A stretch of 8,777 nt of DNA from Verrucomicrobia bacterium UBA1629 (GCA_002321305.1 DCMF01000004.1:1-8777); one strand, 5' to 3'. Counted from the first letter of the stretch, positions 1 to 5,998 are shown. Program-made: numbers and translations. The notes: generated by a model from the letters alone, not told the origin.

Positions 1-2
1 AT

Positions 3-302
3 CCGTGTGGCTTCTCGGACTACGCGCTCTTCCCGAACCGCATGCTGCCTGCAAGCTCGGTCCCCGAGCAGAGCTACGTCATCGAGATGAAGCACTCGAA
101 GGCGGACGCCTCGGACGCGGAGGTCGCGGCGAAGCACGCGGAGGCGCTGGCGCAGCTGAAGGCATACGCGTCTGACCCGAACCTCCCCGCGCTCGCGGGC
201 GGGACGCCCGTCCACTTCATCTGCTACGAGTTCAGGGGGCGCGACCTCGTGCGGCTCGAAGAGGTCTTCCACCCTTATCCCGATTTTTTGAACAGCCTCT
301 GA
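3..302 (+). CDS. PD-(D/E)XK nuclease-domain protein, C-terminal fragment (5' end outside window)
   Basis: The frame is open from the left edge to a TGA at 300-302, so this is the last ~99 residues of a larger protein; the ATG at 42 is internal. The fragment has the pattern of the PD-(D/E)XK domain at the C-terminus of AAA-ATPase-like proteins (DUF1703/PDDEXK_9 type). An acidic residue lies in GFSDYALF (codon at 18-20). It is followed by the strand YVIEMKH, whose E (84-86) and K (90-92) form the E-x-K core. Next come an amphipathic helix with A-LAQLKAYA and a final strand HFICYEFRGRDLVRLEEV. These proteins are common, often multicopy, in Bacteroidetes and PVC genomes; their biological role is not well established. 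The N-terminal ATPase-like part, which I infer, is not visible. No obvious intrinsic terminator follows the stop. Confidence 0.78.
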   Translation, partial: PCGFSDYALFPNRMLPASSVPEQSYVIEMKHSKADASDAEVAAKHAEALAQLKAYASDPNLPALAGGTPVHFICYEFRGRDLVRLEEVFHPYPDFLNSL

Positions 303-317
303 TTTCCGGGACGCGAA

Positions 318-384
318 ACGGCGTCTCTCCCGTGGTTCCGCTATAATATGCGGTGCAAAAACAACCAGAAAGGAGAGACGCCGT
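318..384. repeat. Perfect 13-bp inverted repeat flanking a promoter -10 box
   Basis: The left arm ACGGCGTCTCTCC (318-330) is the exact reverse complement of the right arm GGAGAGACGCCGT (372-384), with 41 bp between. The right arm contains the ribosome binding site AGGAGAG and the first two bases of the GTG start at 383. The spacer contains a TATAAT box. An RNA started upstream of 318 could fold and hide the ribosome binding site; an RNA started at the internal promoter (~354) would lack the left arm. It could also be an operator or the end of a mobile element. Confidence 0.75.
342..347 (+). promoter_or_regulatory. Promoter -10 box (TATAAT)
   Basis: This is a perfect TATAAT in GC-rich DNA. 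No convincing -35 hexamer lies 16-18 bp upstream and there is no TG extension, so strength is uncertain. The flank TATAATATGCGGTGCAAAAA resembles the pheS promoter flank at 6374 (TATAATAGGCGGCAAAAA), which supports a real promoter class. Transcription would start near 354, just before a ribosome binding site at 371-377. Confidence 0.6.
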
Positions 385-610
385 GTCAGACAATATACTA
401 AACCTAACTGTCGCAGCCGAAGCCGCCCAAAGGCGGCTTCGGCCTTTATCTGCAGGGGTTTGGGCGTCGCGACGCCTTCACCGTCTGGGTGAAATGCGGC
501 TTCGGCGGGATTTGAGTCTCTGCGCGGCAGGAGGCGGTCTTGCGGACTGTCTCGGCGGCTTCGCCGCAGACCACGAAACGTCGGCGCGTCATCGGCGTTC
601 CGCCGATTGA
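383..610 (+). CDS. Possible small ORF with GTG start; function unknown
   Basis: An excellent Shine-Dalgarno sequence (AGGAGAG, 371-377) sits 5 nt before a GTG at 383, itself about 30 nt downstream of a TATAAT box. The frame runs 75 codons to 610. The first ten codons (VSDNILNLTV) use AAT, ATA, CTA and ACT, unlike the GC-ending codons of the neighbours. The rest is arginine-, leucine- and alanine-rich with no recognisable domain, and its DNA is full of hairpins. An ATG at 353 in the same frame would lie at the transcription start and is less likely. Two readings are open: a genuine small peptide or leader, or a repeat element or structured RNA whose 5' part only looks translated. I favour real initiation at 383, with uncertainty about how much of the ORF matters. 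I do not recognise the protein. Confidence 0.3.
   Translation: MSDNILNLTVAAEAAQRRLRPLSAGVWASRRLHRLGEMRLRRDLSLCAAGGGLADCLGGFAADHETSARHRRSAD
416..443 (+). other. Perfect 12-bp hairpin (possible attenuator or terminator)
   Basis: GCCGAAGCCGCC (416-427) pairs perfectly with GGCGGCTTCGGC (432-443) around a CAAA loop, followed by CTTTATC. The stem is very stable, but the U-tract is only three residues, so intrinsic termination would be weak. It lies 11 codons into the possible small ORF at 383, a position suitable for a leader/attenuator or the 3' end of a short RNA. The fold is seen directly; the function is inferred. Confidence 0.45.
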
Positions 611-717
611 CCGTGGCGAGACGCCGCGCGTCGCAAGCCTGACGGCTTGCCGCGTCGTCGTCCCGCCAAAGTCACCCCTCCGGGGACGACTGTCGCCTTG
701 AGAGCAGATAGCCACGC

Positions 718-771
718 ACCCTTGGCTTCAACTGCGATTTTTAGGTTAAGCCTTCGCCATTGGCCAAGGGT
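718..771. repeat. 9-bp inverted repeat upstream of the epimerase gene
   Basis: ACCCTTGGC (718-726) is the exact reverse complement of GCCAAGGGT (763-771), with a 36-bp loop. The AAGGG inside the right arm (766-770) could alternatively pair with CCCTT at 786-790, giving two mutually exclusive folds. The promoter inferred for the downstream gene lies after both, so any regulatory role would apply to longer transcripts only. Confidence 0.4.
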
Positions 772-830
772 CTCGTCTGCGGAGGCCCTTGCGCATGCGA
801 CATGGGCGGACGAAAAGGCCAAACCGTTTT

Positions 831-839
831 TGCTATAAT
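831..839 (+). promoter_or_regulatory. Extended -10 promoter of the epimerase gene
   Basis: TGC-TATAAT (831-839) is a perfect extended -10 element; the -35 region at ~811-816 has no match to TTGACA, as expected for this class. The -10 ends 7 bp before the ATG at 847, so the predicted transcription start falls on or next to the start codon. Confidence 0.7.
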
Positions 840-846
840 ATCCGCC

Positions 847-1986
847 ATGAAGATCAGCAAATATTCGTTCGGCATCGGCGACCGCTTCGCGCACGAGGGC
901 GTCAACCAGCTCAAGGCGCTCGTCGCGGCGGAGAGGAAGTTCGGCGTGCACTTCACGCCCGTCTGGAACAAGTCCAACCGCGAGCACACGATCATCGGCA
1001 CCGAGCCGATGTCCACGCGCCGCGAGGCGGACGCGGCGGTGAAGGCGCTCGGCTATGCTGACGCCTACTTCTGCGACGCCGACCACATCAACATCACGAA
1101 CGTCGACAAGTTCCTCGACGCCTGCGACTTCTTCACGCTCGACGTCGCCGATTACATCGGCAAGACGGGAACGACTGCGGAACGCTACGACGGCGCGATC
1201 CGCAAGGCCGGCGAGCTCTACCGCCACATCGCCGCGAAGAAGGGCGCGGAGAACTTCGTGACCGAGGTCTCGATGGACGAGGTCGACCGCGCGCAGACGC
1301 CGGAGGAGGTGAAGTACATCCTCACGAAGATCGCCGAGGAGAAGATACCCGTGCAGACCTTCGCGCCGAAGTTCACGGGCCGCTTCAACAAGGGCGTCGA
1401 CTACGTCGGCGACCTCGGCCGGTTCGCGCAGGAGTTCGAGGAGGACCTCAAGGTCATCCGGTGGGCGGTCCGGGAACTCGGCCTGCCCGACAACCTCAAG
1501 CTCTCGATCCACTCCGGCTCCGACAAGTTCTCGATCTACCCGATCATGGGCCGGCTCGTCCGCCAGTACGACATGGGCATCCACATCAAGACGGCGGGCA
1601 CGACGTGGCTGGAGGAGATCATCGGCCTTGCGCTTGCCGACCCGGCGGCGCTGAAGCTCGCGAAGCGGATCTACCGCGAGGCCCTGGCGCGCAGGGACGA
1701 GCTGACCGTGCCCTACGCGACCGTGATCGACGTCGACGTGGCGAAGCTGCCCGACCCGGACGCCGTGGACGGCTGGGACGCGCAGACGTTCGCGAAGACG
1801 CTCCGCCACGACGAGGCCGAACCGCTCTACAACCCCTCGTTCCGCCAGCTGATCCACGTGTCCTTCAAGGTCGCGGCGGAGCTGAAGGACGAGTTCATCC
1901 CCGCGCTCGAGCGCAGCGCCGACGTGATCGGCCGCGAGATCGAGGCGAACCTCGGCGACCGCCACATCCGGCGGCTCTTCGCGTGA
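847..1986 (+). CDS. Tagaturonate epimerase family protein (UxaE-like)
   Basis: This 379-residue protein begins MKISKYSFGIGDRFAHEG and looks like the UxaE family. Its founding member converts D-tagaturonate to D-fructuronate in the Thermotoga hexuronate pathway. Conserved-looking, potentially metal- or substrate-binding blocks are DADHI (residues 77-81), LDVADYIGK, HSGSDKFSIYP (from H222) and HIKTAGTTWLEE (from H246); the pattern suits a TIM-barrel sugar epimerase. There is no signal peptide, so it is cytoplasmic. The ATG at 847 is chosen because the family N-terminus starts there and the -10 box ends only 7 bp upstream; starts further upstream would lie before the promoter. No Shine-Dalgarno sequence is visible, which suggests a leaderless mRNA. 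The stop overlaps the next gene's GTG. The exact sugar acid is not certain, since no other uronate genes are in view. Confidence 0.72.
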   Translation: MKISKYSFGIGDRFAHEGVNQLKALVAAERKFGVHFTPVWNKSNREHTIIGTEPMSTRREADAAVKALGYADAYFCDADHINITNVDKFLDACDFFTLDVADYIGKTGTTAERYDGAIRKAGELYRHIAAKKGAENFVTEVSMDEVDRAQTPEEVKYILTKIAEEKIPVQTFAPKFTGRFNKGVDYVGDLGRFAQEFEEDLKVIRWAVRELGLPDNLKLSIHSGSDKFSIYPIMGRLVRQYDMGIHIKTAGTTWLEEIIGLALADPAALKLAKRIYREALARRDELTVPYATVIDVDVAKLPDPDAVDGWDAQTFAKTLRHDEAEPLYNPSFRQLIHVSFKVAAELKDEFIPALERSADVIGREIEANLGDRHIRRLFA

Positions 1987-2894
1987 ACCGTCCCGAACCC
2001 GAGACGATCGGCGCGCGGATGGACGCCCTGGGGCTCTGGGACGTCCTCGTGCCCTACAACTTCGCGGTGAAGCCGCGCGGCACGGTCTTCCCCTACTTCT
2101 GCACGGTGCTGAAGGGCGACGGGAAGCCCGTGAAGGCGCGCTTCCTGATGCTGGAGGGCTGGCAGACCCTGCACGACTTCGTGCGCGTGCGGATGGATCG
2201 CGACTTCGGGTTCTGCTCGCAGCCGATCGAGTTCCCGCACTTCGAGCTCGTCGTGCTGGCGGACGGCGCCGTCAAGATCTTCCGCGACGATGCGGGCTAC
2301 ATGCCGCAGGAGGTCGTCTCGCCGTCGGCGCGCGCGCTGGTCGCGAAGATCCTGTGGGAGGCCTACGGCGTCTTCCTGCGCGTCGAGGGCGACCGCGCGC
2401 TGCCGCTCAGGTTCGCGGGCGACCGCGCCGTCTTCGCGCGCGTCGAGGACGCGCAGGGGCAGTGGGCCGACGTGCCGCTGGCGATTCCCGACCCGCCGCC
2501 GCACAAGGAGACGGTCACGCTGCCGAAGGAGCTGATCAAGTCGGCGCAGGACCTGCCGCTCGCCGCGGCGGACGTGCTGGAGCTCGACTTCCGGATGCTG
2601 CCGAACGTCATGACGAAGGAGCCGCGTCCGCGCAGCGTCTACGAGCTGGCGGCGGCGGACGGGCGGACGGGCGAAGCGGCGTTCGCCTGCCGCGTGTCGC
2701 TCCTGCCGGAGGGCGGCCTGCGCGCGCTCTGGGAGTCGATGCCCGTGCAGGTTCTGCACGAGATCGTCCGGCGCGGCAAGGTGCCGGGCGAGATCCGCGT
2801 CCGCTCCGGCCGCGTCTTCCGTCTGCTGCGTCCGCTCTGCCTGGAGCTGCCGTTCAAGCTTTCGCTGCACGACCGGCTGGAGCGCCTCGCCTGA
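1983..2894 (+). CDS. Uncharacterised protein, translationally coupled to the epimerase gene
   Basis: This is a 303-residue protein with no signal peptide or membrane segment. The GTG at 1983 overlaps the epimerase stop (GTGA), and sequence resembling structured protein begins almost at once; the ATG at 2019 is an alternative start 12 codons in. The N-terminal half is rich in aromatics (VFPYFCTVL, HDFVRVRMDRDFGFC). The middle has DDAGYMPQEVVS (residues 102-113) leading into a helix, then a proline-rich linker (IPDPPPHKE). The C-terminal part ends in a helix-strand-helix with ESMPVQVLHEIVRRGKVPGE and RVRSGRVFRLLRPLCLELP. This layout faintly recalls proteins with a DUF7309-DUF6930 arrangement, but that is a weak impression from memory. 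Overlap with the epimerase implies co-expression; function is unknown. Confidence 0.8.
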   Translation: MNRPEPETIGARMDALGLWDVLVPYNFAVKPRGTVFPYFCTVLKGDGKPVKARFLMLEGWQTLHDFVRVRMDRDFGFCSQPIEFPHFELVVLADGAVKIFRDDAGYMPQEVVSPSARALVAKILWEAYGVFLRVEGDRALPLRFAGDRAVFARVEDAQGQWADVPLAIPDPPPHKETVTLPKELIKSAQDLPLAAADVLELDFRMLPNVMTKEPRPRSVYELAAADGRTGEAAFACRVSLLPEGGLRALWESMPVQVLHEIVRRGKVPGEIRVRSGRVFRLLRPLCLELPFKLSLHDRLERLA

Positions 2895-2917
2895 CGCGCG
2901 GGCGGTGTCGTCAGGCG
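2888..2917 (+). other. Hairpin over the stop codon of the unknown gene (possible terminator)
   Basis: CGCCTGACG (2888-2896) pairs perfectly with CGTCAGGCG (2909-2917) around a 12-nt GC-rich loop. The gene's TGA stop lies in the left arm. No T-run follows, so it is not a standard intrinsic terminator. It could protect the 3' end or aid factor-dependent termination before the next promoter at 2986. Confidence 0.3.
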
Positions 2918-2985
2918 GTCGCAGCGGCACGCGCGTACCTCCGGGACGGAACTGCGCCGACGTGGCAGCCGAGATGGTGCGCGCA

Positions 2986-3015
2986 TTGACAACGGGACGG
3001 CTGATGGGGTATACT
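2986..3015 (+). promoter_or_regulatory. Near-consensus sigma70-type promoter of the phosphatase operon
   Basis: A perfect TTGACA (2986-2991) is separated by 18 bp from TATACT (3010-3015). This is the only promoter in the window with a consensus -35. The -10 ends 8 bp before the ATG at 3024, so the predicted start point is at or within a few bases of the initiation codon. I see no convincing Pho box, so phosphate control is not supported by sequence. Confidence 0.8.
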
Positions 3016-3023
3016 TTCCGGAC

Positions 3024-4430
3024 ATGAAACAGAAACTTCTTTCCTTGGTGACTGCGGTTTTCGCGGTCGGCGTCGCGTGCGCGGCGGAACCGAACCCGAA
3101 AGGCGTCATTCTCTTCATCGGCGACGGCATGTCCACGCCGCAGCGGATGACCGCGAACGAGTTCTCGGTCAAGAGCGGGCGCGGCAATCTCGCGATGAAC
3201 GCGCTGCCGTGGCAGGCGACGACGCGGACGTGTTCGGCGAACTCGCTCGTCACCGACTCGGCGGCGGCGGCGACGGCCATCGCCTGCGGCGAGAAGACGC
3301 TGAACGGCGCAGTCGGCCTCGATGCGCAGGGGCGGCGGCTCACGTCCGTCGCGGAGGTTGCGCAGAAGGCCGGAAAGGCCGTCGGCATCGTGACGACCGT
3401 CACGATCAACCACGCGACGCCGGCGGGCTTCTACGGCCACCGCAAGGGGCGAGGCGAGGGGTACGGCCTCGGCCTCGACCTCCTCGCGTCCGGCTTCGCC
3501 TACTTCGCGGGCGGCGGGCTCTCGAAGCACGACGACAGGGACGCCCCCGGCTACCGGGGCGACATCTACGCGCTGGCGAAGGACGCGGGCTACACGCTCA
3601 TCCGGAACGACCGTGCGGCGTTCGACGCGCTGAAGCCGGGCGTCGGCAAGGTCTGGTATGTCGTGTGCGACGGCCCGATGCCGTATTCGATCGACGCCGG
3701 GGCGTGGCAGGGCGTCCCGACGCTCGCGGACCTGACGGCGAAGGGGCTTGAGCTTCTTGCGCCGAATCCCGCCGGCTTCTTCATGATGGTCGAGGGCGGC
3801 AAGGTCGACTGGGCGGGCCACGCCAACGACGCGGCGACGAACCTGCGCGACGTCCTCGCGCTGGACGACGCGGTGAAGGTCGCGCTCGATTTCCAGAAGA
3901 CGCATCCCGAGACGCTGGTCGTCGTCACGGGCGACCACGAGACGGGCGGCATGACGATGGGCTTCGCCGCGACGGGCTACGCCTTCTACATGGATCGGCT
4001 CGTGAACCAGAAGTGCTCGACGGACGCGCTCGTCCGGCACATCCGCCAGACGCGCCCCGCCGACTTCGCCGCGCTGGAGCCGTTCCTCTCCGCGAACTTC
4101 GGCTTTGACTTCACGACGGCGGACACGAAGCGGAACCCGATGGCGATCACGGCGGACGAGCGGAAGGAGCTCGAGACGGCCTTTGCCCACGACCTCAAGC
4201 TCGCGCGCGCCGGCAAGAAGGAGAACGAGGCGTATGACGCGCAGAAGATCTCGCATCTGCCGACGGCCGTGAAGGCGATCTTCTCGCACAAGTGCGGCAT
4301 TGGCTGGACGAGCGGCGCGCACACGGCGCTGCCCGTGCTGACGACGGCGCAGGGGCCGGGCGCGGAGCGGTTCGTCGGCTTCATCGACAACACGGATCTC
4401 GCGAGGCGGCTCAAGGATCTCGTGCGGTGA
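3024..4430 (+). CDS. Secreted alkaline phosphatase (PhoA family)
   Basis: This 468-residue enzyme hydrolyses phosphate monoesters outside the cytoplasm. A Sec signal peptide (MKQK, then a hydrophobic stretch to about residue 17, likely cleaved after ACA at 18-20) precedes the family core. ILFIGDGMS supplies the metal ligand D34. VTDSAAAATA supplies the nucleophile S79 next to D78. INHATPAGFYGH has H130 and T132, with His where E. coli PhoA has Asp153, as in many bacterial and animal enzymes. VEGGKVDWAGHA carries E257, D262 and H266; VTGDHETGG carries D304 and H305; GWTSGAHT carries H433. The zinc/magnesium set looks complete, so it is probably active. C19 lacks a proper lipobox. The start is fixed by the signal peptide; no Shine-Dalgarno sequence is visible, suggesting a leaderless message. 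The gene overlaps the following YibE/F gene by GTGA. Confidence 0.93.
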   Translation: MKQKLLSLVTAVFAVGVACAAEPNPKGVILFIGDGMSTPQRMTANEFSVKSGRGNLAMNALPWQATTRTCSANSLVTDSAAAATAIACGEKTLNGAVGLDAQGRRLTSVAEVAQKAGKAVGIVTTVTINHATPAGFYGHRKGRGEGYGLGLDLLASGFAYFAGGGLSKHDDRDAPGYRGDIYALAKDAGYTLIRNDRAAFDALKPGVGKVWYVVCDGPMPYSIDAGAWQGVPTLADLTAKGLELLAPNPAGFFMMVEGGKVDWAGHANDAATNLRDVLALDDAVKVALDFQKTHPETLVVVTGDHETGGMTMGFAATGYAFYMDRLVNQKCSTDALVRHIRQTRPADFAALEPFLSANFGFDFTTADTKRNPMAITADERKELETAFAHDLKLARAGKKENEAYDAQKISHLPTAVKAIFSHKCGIGWTSGAHTALPVLTTAQGPGAERFVGFIDNTDLARRLKDLVR

Positions 4431-5527
4431 AGGCCGCGCTGCCGATCGCCGCGCTGCCGATCGCCGCGCTCGCCCTCGGCTGCATCGGCCTCGCGTTCCT
4501 GCCGGGGCCGCGCCGGATTGCGGCGCAGGTCGGCGAGACGGCGCGGGCCGAGGTCGTCGAGACGGACGATTCGGATGTCCAGCTGCATGGGCTCATCGAG
4601 TTCGGCACGCAGCGGCTGAAGGTGCGCCTCCCGGACGGCGAGGTGAAGACGGCGCACAACGAGCTGCGCGCGCAGCTGGAGTTCGACAAGAAGTTCACGG
4701 TCGGCGAGACGGCGCTCGTCGTCCTCGGTGACGAGCCGCTCGTCGCGCGCGACCACTGGCGGCTCGGCTGGGCGGCCGTCCTGTTCGGCGGCTTCGCCGT
4801 CCTTCTCTGCACGTTCGGCGGCTGGACGGGCGCGAAGGCGCTCTTCAGCTTTGTCTTCAGCTGCTTCGCCGTCTGGAAGCTGCTCGTGCCGCTCTGCCTC
4901 TCCGGCTGGAACGCCGCGTGGGCGTCGTTCGCCGTCGTCTCGGTGCTGACGGCCGTCATCATGTACCTCGTCGCCGGCTGGTCGCGCACGGGGTTCGCGG
5001 CGTTCCTCGGCGCAATGCTCGGCGTCGCCGCTTCGCTCGGCCTTGCGGACTTCTTCGCCGTCGCGCTCCACGTCAACGGGGCGACGATGCCGTTCGTGCA
5101 GACGCTGCTCTATTCGGGCTACACGGATCTCGTGCTGTCGGACGTCTTTGTCGGCGCGGTGATCCTCGCGTCGTCCGGCGCGGTGATGGATCTCGCGATG
5201 GACATCGCCGCCGGGCTTGCCGAAATCGTGCGCCACAGCCCGACGCTGCCGCGCGGCGAGCTGTTCAGGAGCGGCATCCGGATCGGGCGCAGCGTCGTCG
5301 GCACGATGACGACGACGCTGCTCCTCGCCTATTCGGGCGGCTACCTCACGCTGCTCATGGCCTTTGCGGCGCAGGGGACAGACCCCGTGGACTTCCTCAA
5401 CTCGACGCTCGTCTCGGCTGAACTCGTCAAGACGCTCGTCGGCAGCTTCGGGCTCGTCCTCGTCGCGCCGTTCACGGCGTTCGTCGGCGCGTTTGTCTTC
5501 TCCCGTCCGAAAGCACGCGCCGCATGA
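4427..5527 (+). CDS. YibE/F family membrane protein
   Basis: This 366-residue integral membrane protein of the YibE/F family is of unknown function. A hydrophobic N-terminal segment (about residues 5-25) is followed by a soluble, probably extracytoplasmic domain (about 30-110, with LPDGEVKTAHNEL). Several membrane helices follow, at roughly 113-130, 138-156, 164-183, 189-213, 236-258, 292-315 and 335-360. The family signature is clear in SGAVMDLAMDIA and GTMTTTLLLAYSGG (from residue 292). Related proteins are often annotated as possible permeases, without proof. Translation is taken to start at the GTG at 4427, which overlaps the phosphatase TGA; no other start gives the leading hydrophobic helix. 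This implies translational coupling. The N-terminus carries a duplicated ALPIA pentapeptide from a DNA tandem repeat. The stop overlaps the next gene (ATGA). Confidence 0.85.
   Translation: MKAALPIAALPIAALALGCIGLAFLPGPRRIAAQVGETARAEVVETDDSDVQLHGLIEFGTQRLKVRLPDGEVKTAHNELRAQLEFDKKFTVGETALVVLGDEPLVARDHWRLGWAAVLFGGFAVLLCTFGGWTGAKALFSFVFSCFAVWKLLVPLCLSGWNAAWASFAVVSVLTAVIMYLVAGWSRTGFAAFLGAMLGVAASLGLADFFAVALHVNGATMPFVQTLLYSGYTDLVLSDVFVGAVILASSGAVMDLAMDIAAGLAEIVRHSPTLPRGELFRSGIRIGRSVVGTMTTTLLLAYSGGYLTLLMAFAAQGTDPVDFLNSTLVSAELVKTLVGSFGLVLVAPFTAFVGAFVFSRPKARAA
4441..4470 (+). repeat. Two perfect 15-bp tandem repeats inside the YibE/F gene
   Basis: GCCGATCGCCGCGCT is repeated exactly at 4441-4455 and 4456-4470, five codons into the YibE/F gene. 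Because the unit is 15 bp, copy-number change keeps the frame and would only lengthen or shorten the first membrane segment (ALPIA repeated). A partial further copy (GCCGCGCT, 4433-4440) precedes it. Confidence 0.9.
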
Positions 5528-5835
5528 GACGCGTTGTTCTTCACGGCATCGACGTGGACGTCGCCGAGACCTTCTTCGAGCGGGCGAAGGGCCTGATCGG
5601 CCGTCGTGCGCTGCCAGAGGGGCAGGGGCTGCTCATTCCGCGCTGCAGCGCGATCCACACGCTCTTCATGCGATTCCCGATCGACGCGACGTTTCTCGAC
5701 CGAAAGGGGGCTGTCGTGAAGGTCGTGCGCAACATCCGTCCGGGGCGGCTCTTCGTCTGGGGCGGCTGGCGCGCGCGGCAGGTGCTGGAGACGGCGAGCG
5801 GGGGCGCGCCTGTGCGCCGAATCCCGGTCGTTTAG
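5524..5835 (+). CDS. DUF192 family protein
   Basis: This 103-residue protein corresponds to the DUF192 (COG1430) fold with little else. The diagnostic blocks are AKGLIGRRALPEGQGLLI (from residue 21), HTLFMRFPIDATFLD (from H45) and VVKVVRNIRPGR. Many DUF192 proteins carry a signal peptide or lipoprotein signal; this one does not and starts directly at the domain, so it is probably cytoplasmic. The ATG at 5524 overlaps the YibE/F stop as ATGA, making it the last gene of the phosphatase operon. Family function is not established. Its link with the phosphatase and YibE/F genes is positional only. Confidence 0.88.
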   Translation: MRRVVLHGIDVDVAETFFERAKGLIGRRALPEGQGLLIPRCSAIHTLFMRFPIDATFLDRKGAVVKVVRNIRPGRLFVWGGWRARQVLETASGGAPVRRIPVV

Positions 5836-5864
5836 AACAGGCTGTTTCGGTGTGCCGCAGCTGT

Positions 5865-5893
5865 GCAAAGCCGCGTCTTTGCTGGACTTTTTT
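5865..5893 (+). terminator. Possible weak intrinsic terminator of the phosphatase operon
   Basis: GCAAAG (5865-5870) and CTTTGC (5877-5882) form a 6-bp stem with a CCGCGT loop, followed 5 nt later by six T residues (5888-5893). The stem is short and the T-run is displaced, so it is weaker than the terminator at 6340. It is correctly placed between the DUF192 stop and the next promoter. Confidence 0.4.
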
Positions 5894-5904
5894 CACTTGC
5901 CCCC

Positions 5905-5933
5905 TTGCGCACCCAAGAAAATATTGATATATT
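5905..5933 (+). promoter_or_regulatory. Promoter of the HU-family gene
   Basis: TTGCGC (5905-5910) and TATATT (5928-5933) are separated by exactly 17 bp, with an AT-rich spacer. The predicted start near 5940 gives a ~60-nt leader containing a small GAGAA-CGG-TTCTC hairpin (5950-5962) and a Shine-Dalgarno sequence. Unlike the epimerase and phosphatase genes, this message has a normal leader. Confidence 0.6.
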
Positions 5934-5998
5934 ACGCAGCAGGCATGGGAGAACGGTTCTCGCGTGCATCGTACTGACAAAGAACGAAGGATCAAGAA

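Larger units (their letters stand above)
408..771 (+). other. Hairpin-rich intergenic region; candidate structured RNA or dispersed repeat
   Basis: This covers most of the 544-bp stretch (303-846) that has no confident gene. Perfect stems follow each other: 416-443 (12 bp), 463-476 (self-complementary GGCGTCG/CGACGCC), 477-493 (TTCACC/GGTGAA), 553-566 (CGGCG-GCTT-CGCCG, extended by GTCT/AGAC), 591-607 (ATCGGCG-TTC-CGCCGAT), 633-650 (GCAAGCC-TGAC-GGCTTGC), 657-690 (GTCGTCCC/GGGACGAC) and 718-771 (9 bp). The 11-mer GCGGCTTCGGC occurs at 433-443 and again at 496-506. Hairpins are favoured by high GC, but this many perfect, non-overlapping stems in series suggests a structured transcript or a composite palindromic repeat. 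No known Rfam family was recognised. No terminator with a long U-tract is present. Confidence 0.35.

Noticed and set aside
353..382. Start of the small ORF at the TTG/ATG-like codon near 353
   Set aside because: It coincides with the predicted transcription start of the 342-347 promoter and has no ribosome binding site, whereas GTG 383 has an excellent one.
303..846. Insertion sequence remnant or CRISPR array
   Set aside because: No transposase homology, no target-site duplication and no regularly spaced direct repeats are visible; only unrelated hairpins occur.
589..1965. 458-codon open frame on the minus strand
   Set aside because: Antisense to the epimerase gene and the hairpin region; composition is the usual Arg/Val/Leu/Asp shadow pattern with no recognisable domain.
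2895..3023. Pho box upstream of the phosphatase gene
   Set aside because: No CTGTCAT-like direct repeats were found; the promoter has a consensus -35, which a PhoB-dependent promoter would normally lack.
3072..3083. Lipoprotein signal at C19 of the phosphatase
   Set aside because: The residues before C19 (GVA) do not fit a lipobox, while ACA at 18-20 fits ordinary signal peptidase cleavage.
1827..4322. 831-codon open frame on the minus strand
   Set aside because: It lies antisense to the epimerase, unknown and phosphatase genes, whose family motifs are intact. The translation is Arg/Val/Asp/Leu-rich low complexity, as expected for a GC-rich shadow frame.
3986..5236. 416-codon open frame on the minus strand
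   Set aside because: Antisense to the phosphatase and YibE/F genes; charged low-complexity shadow with no domain.
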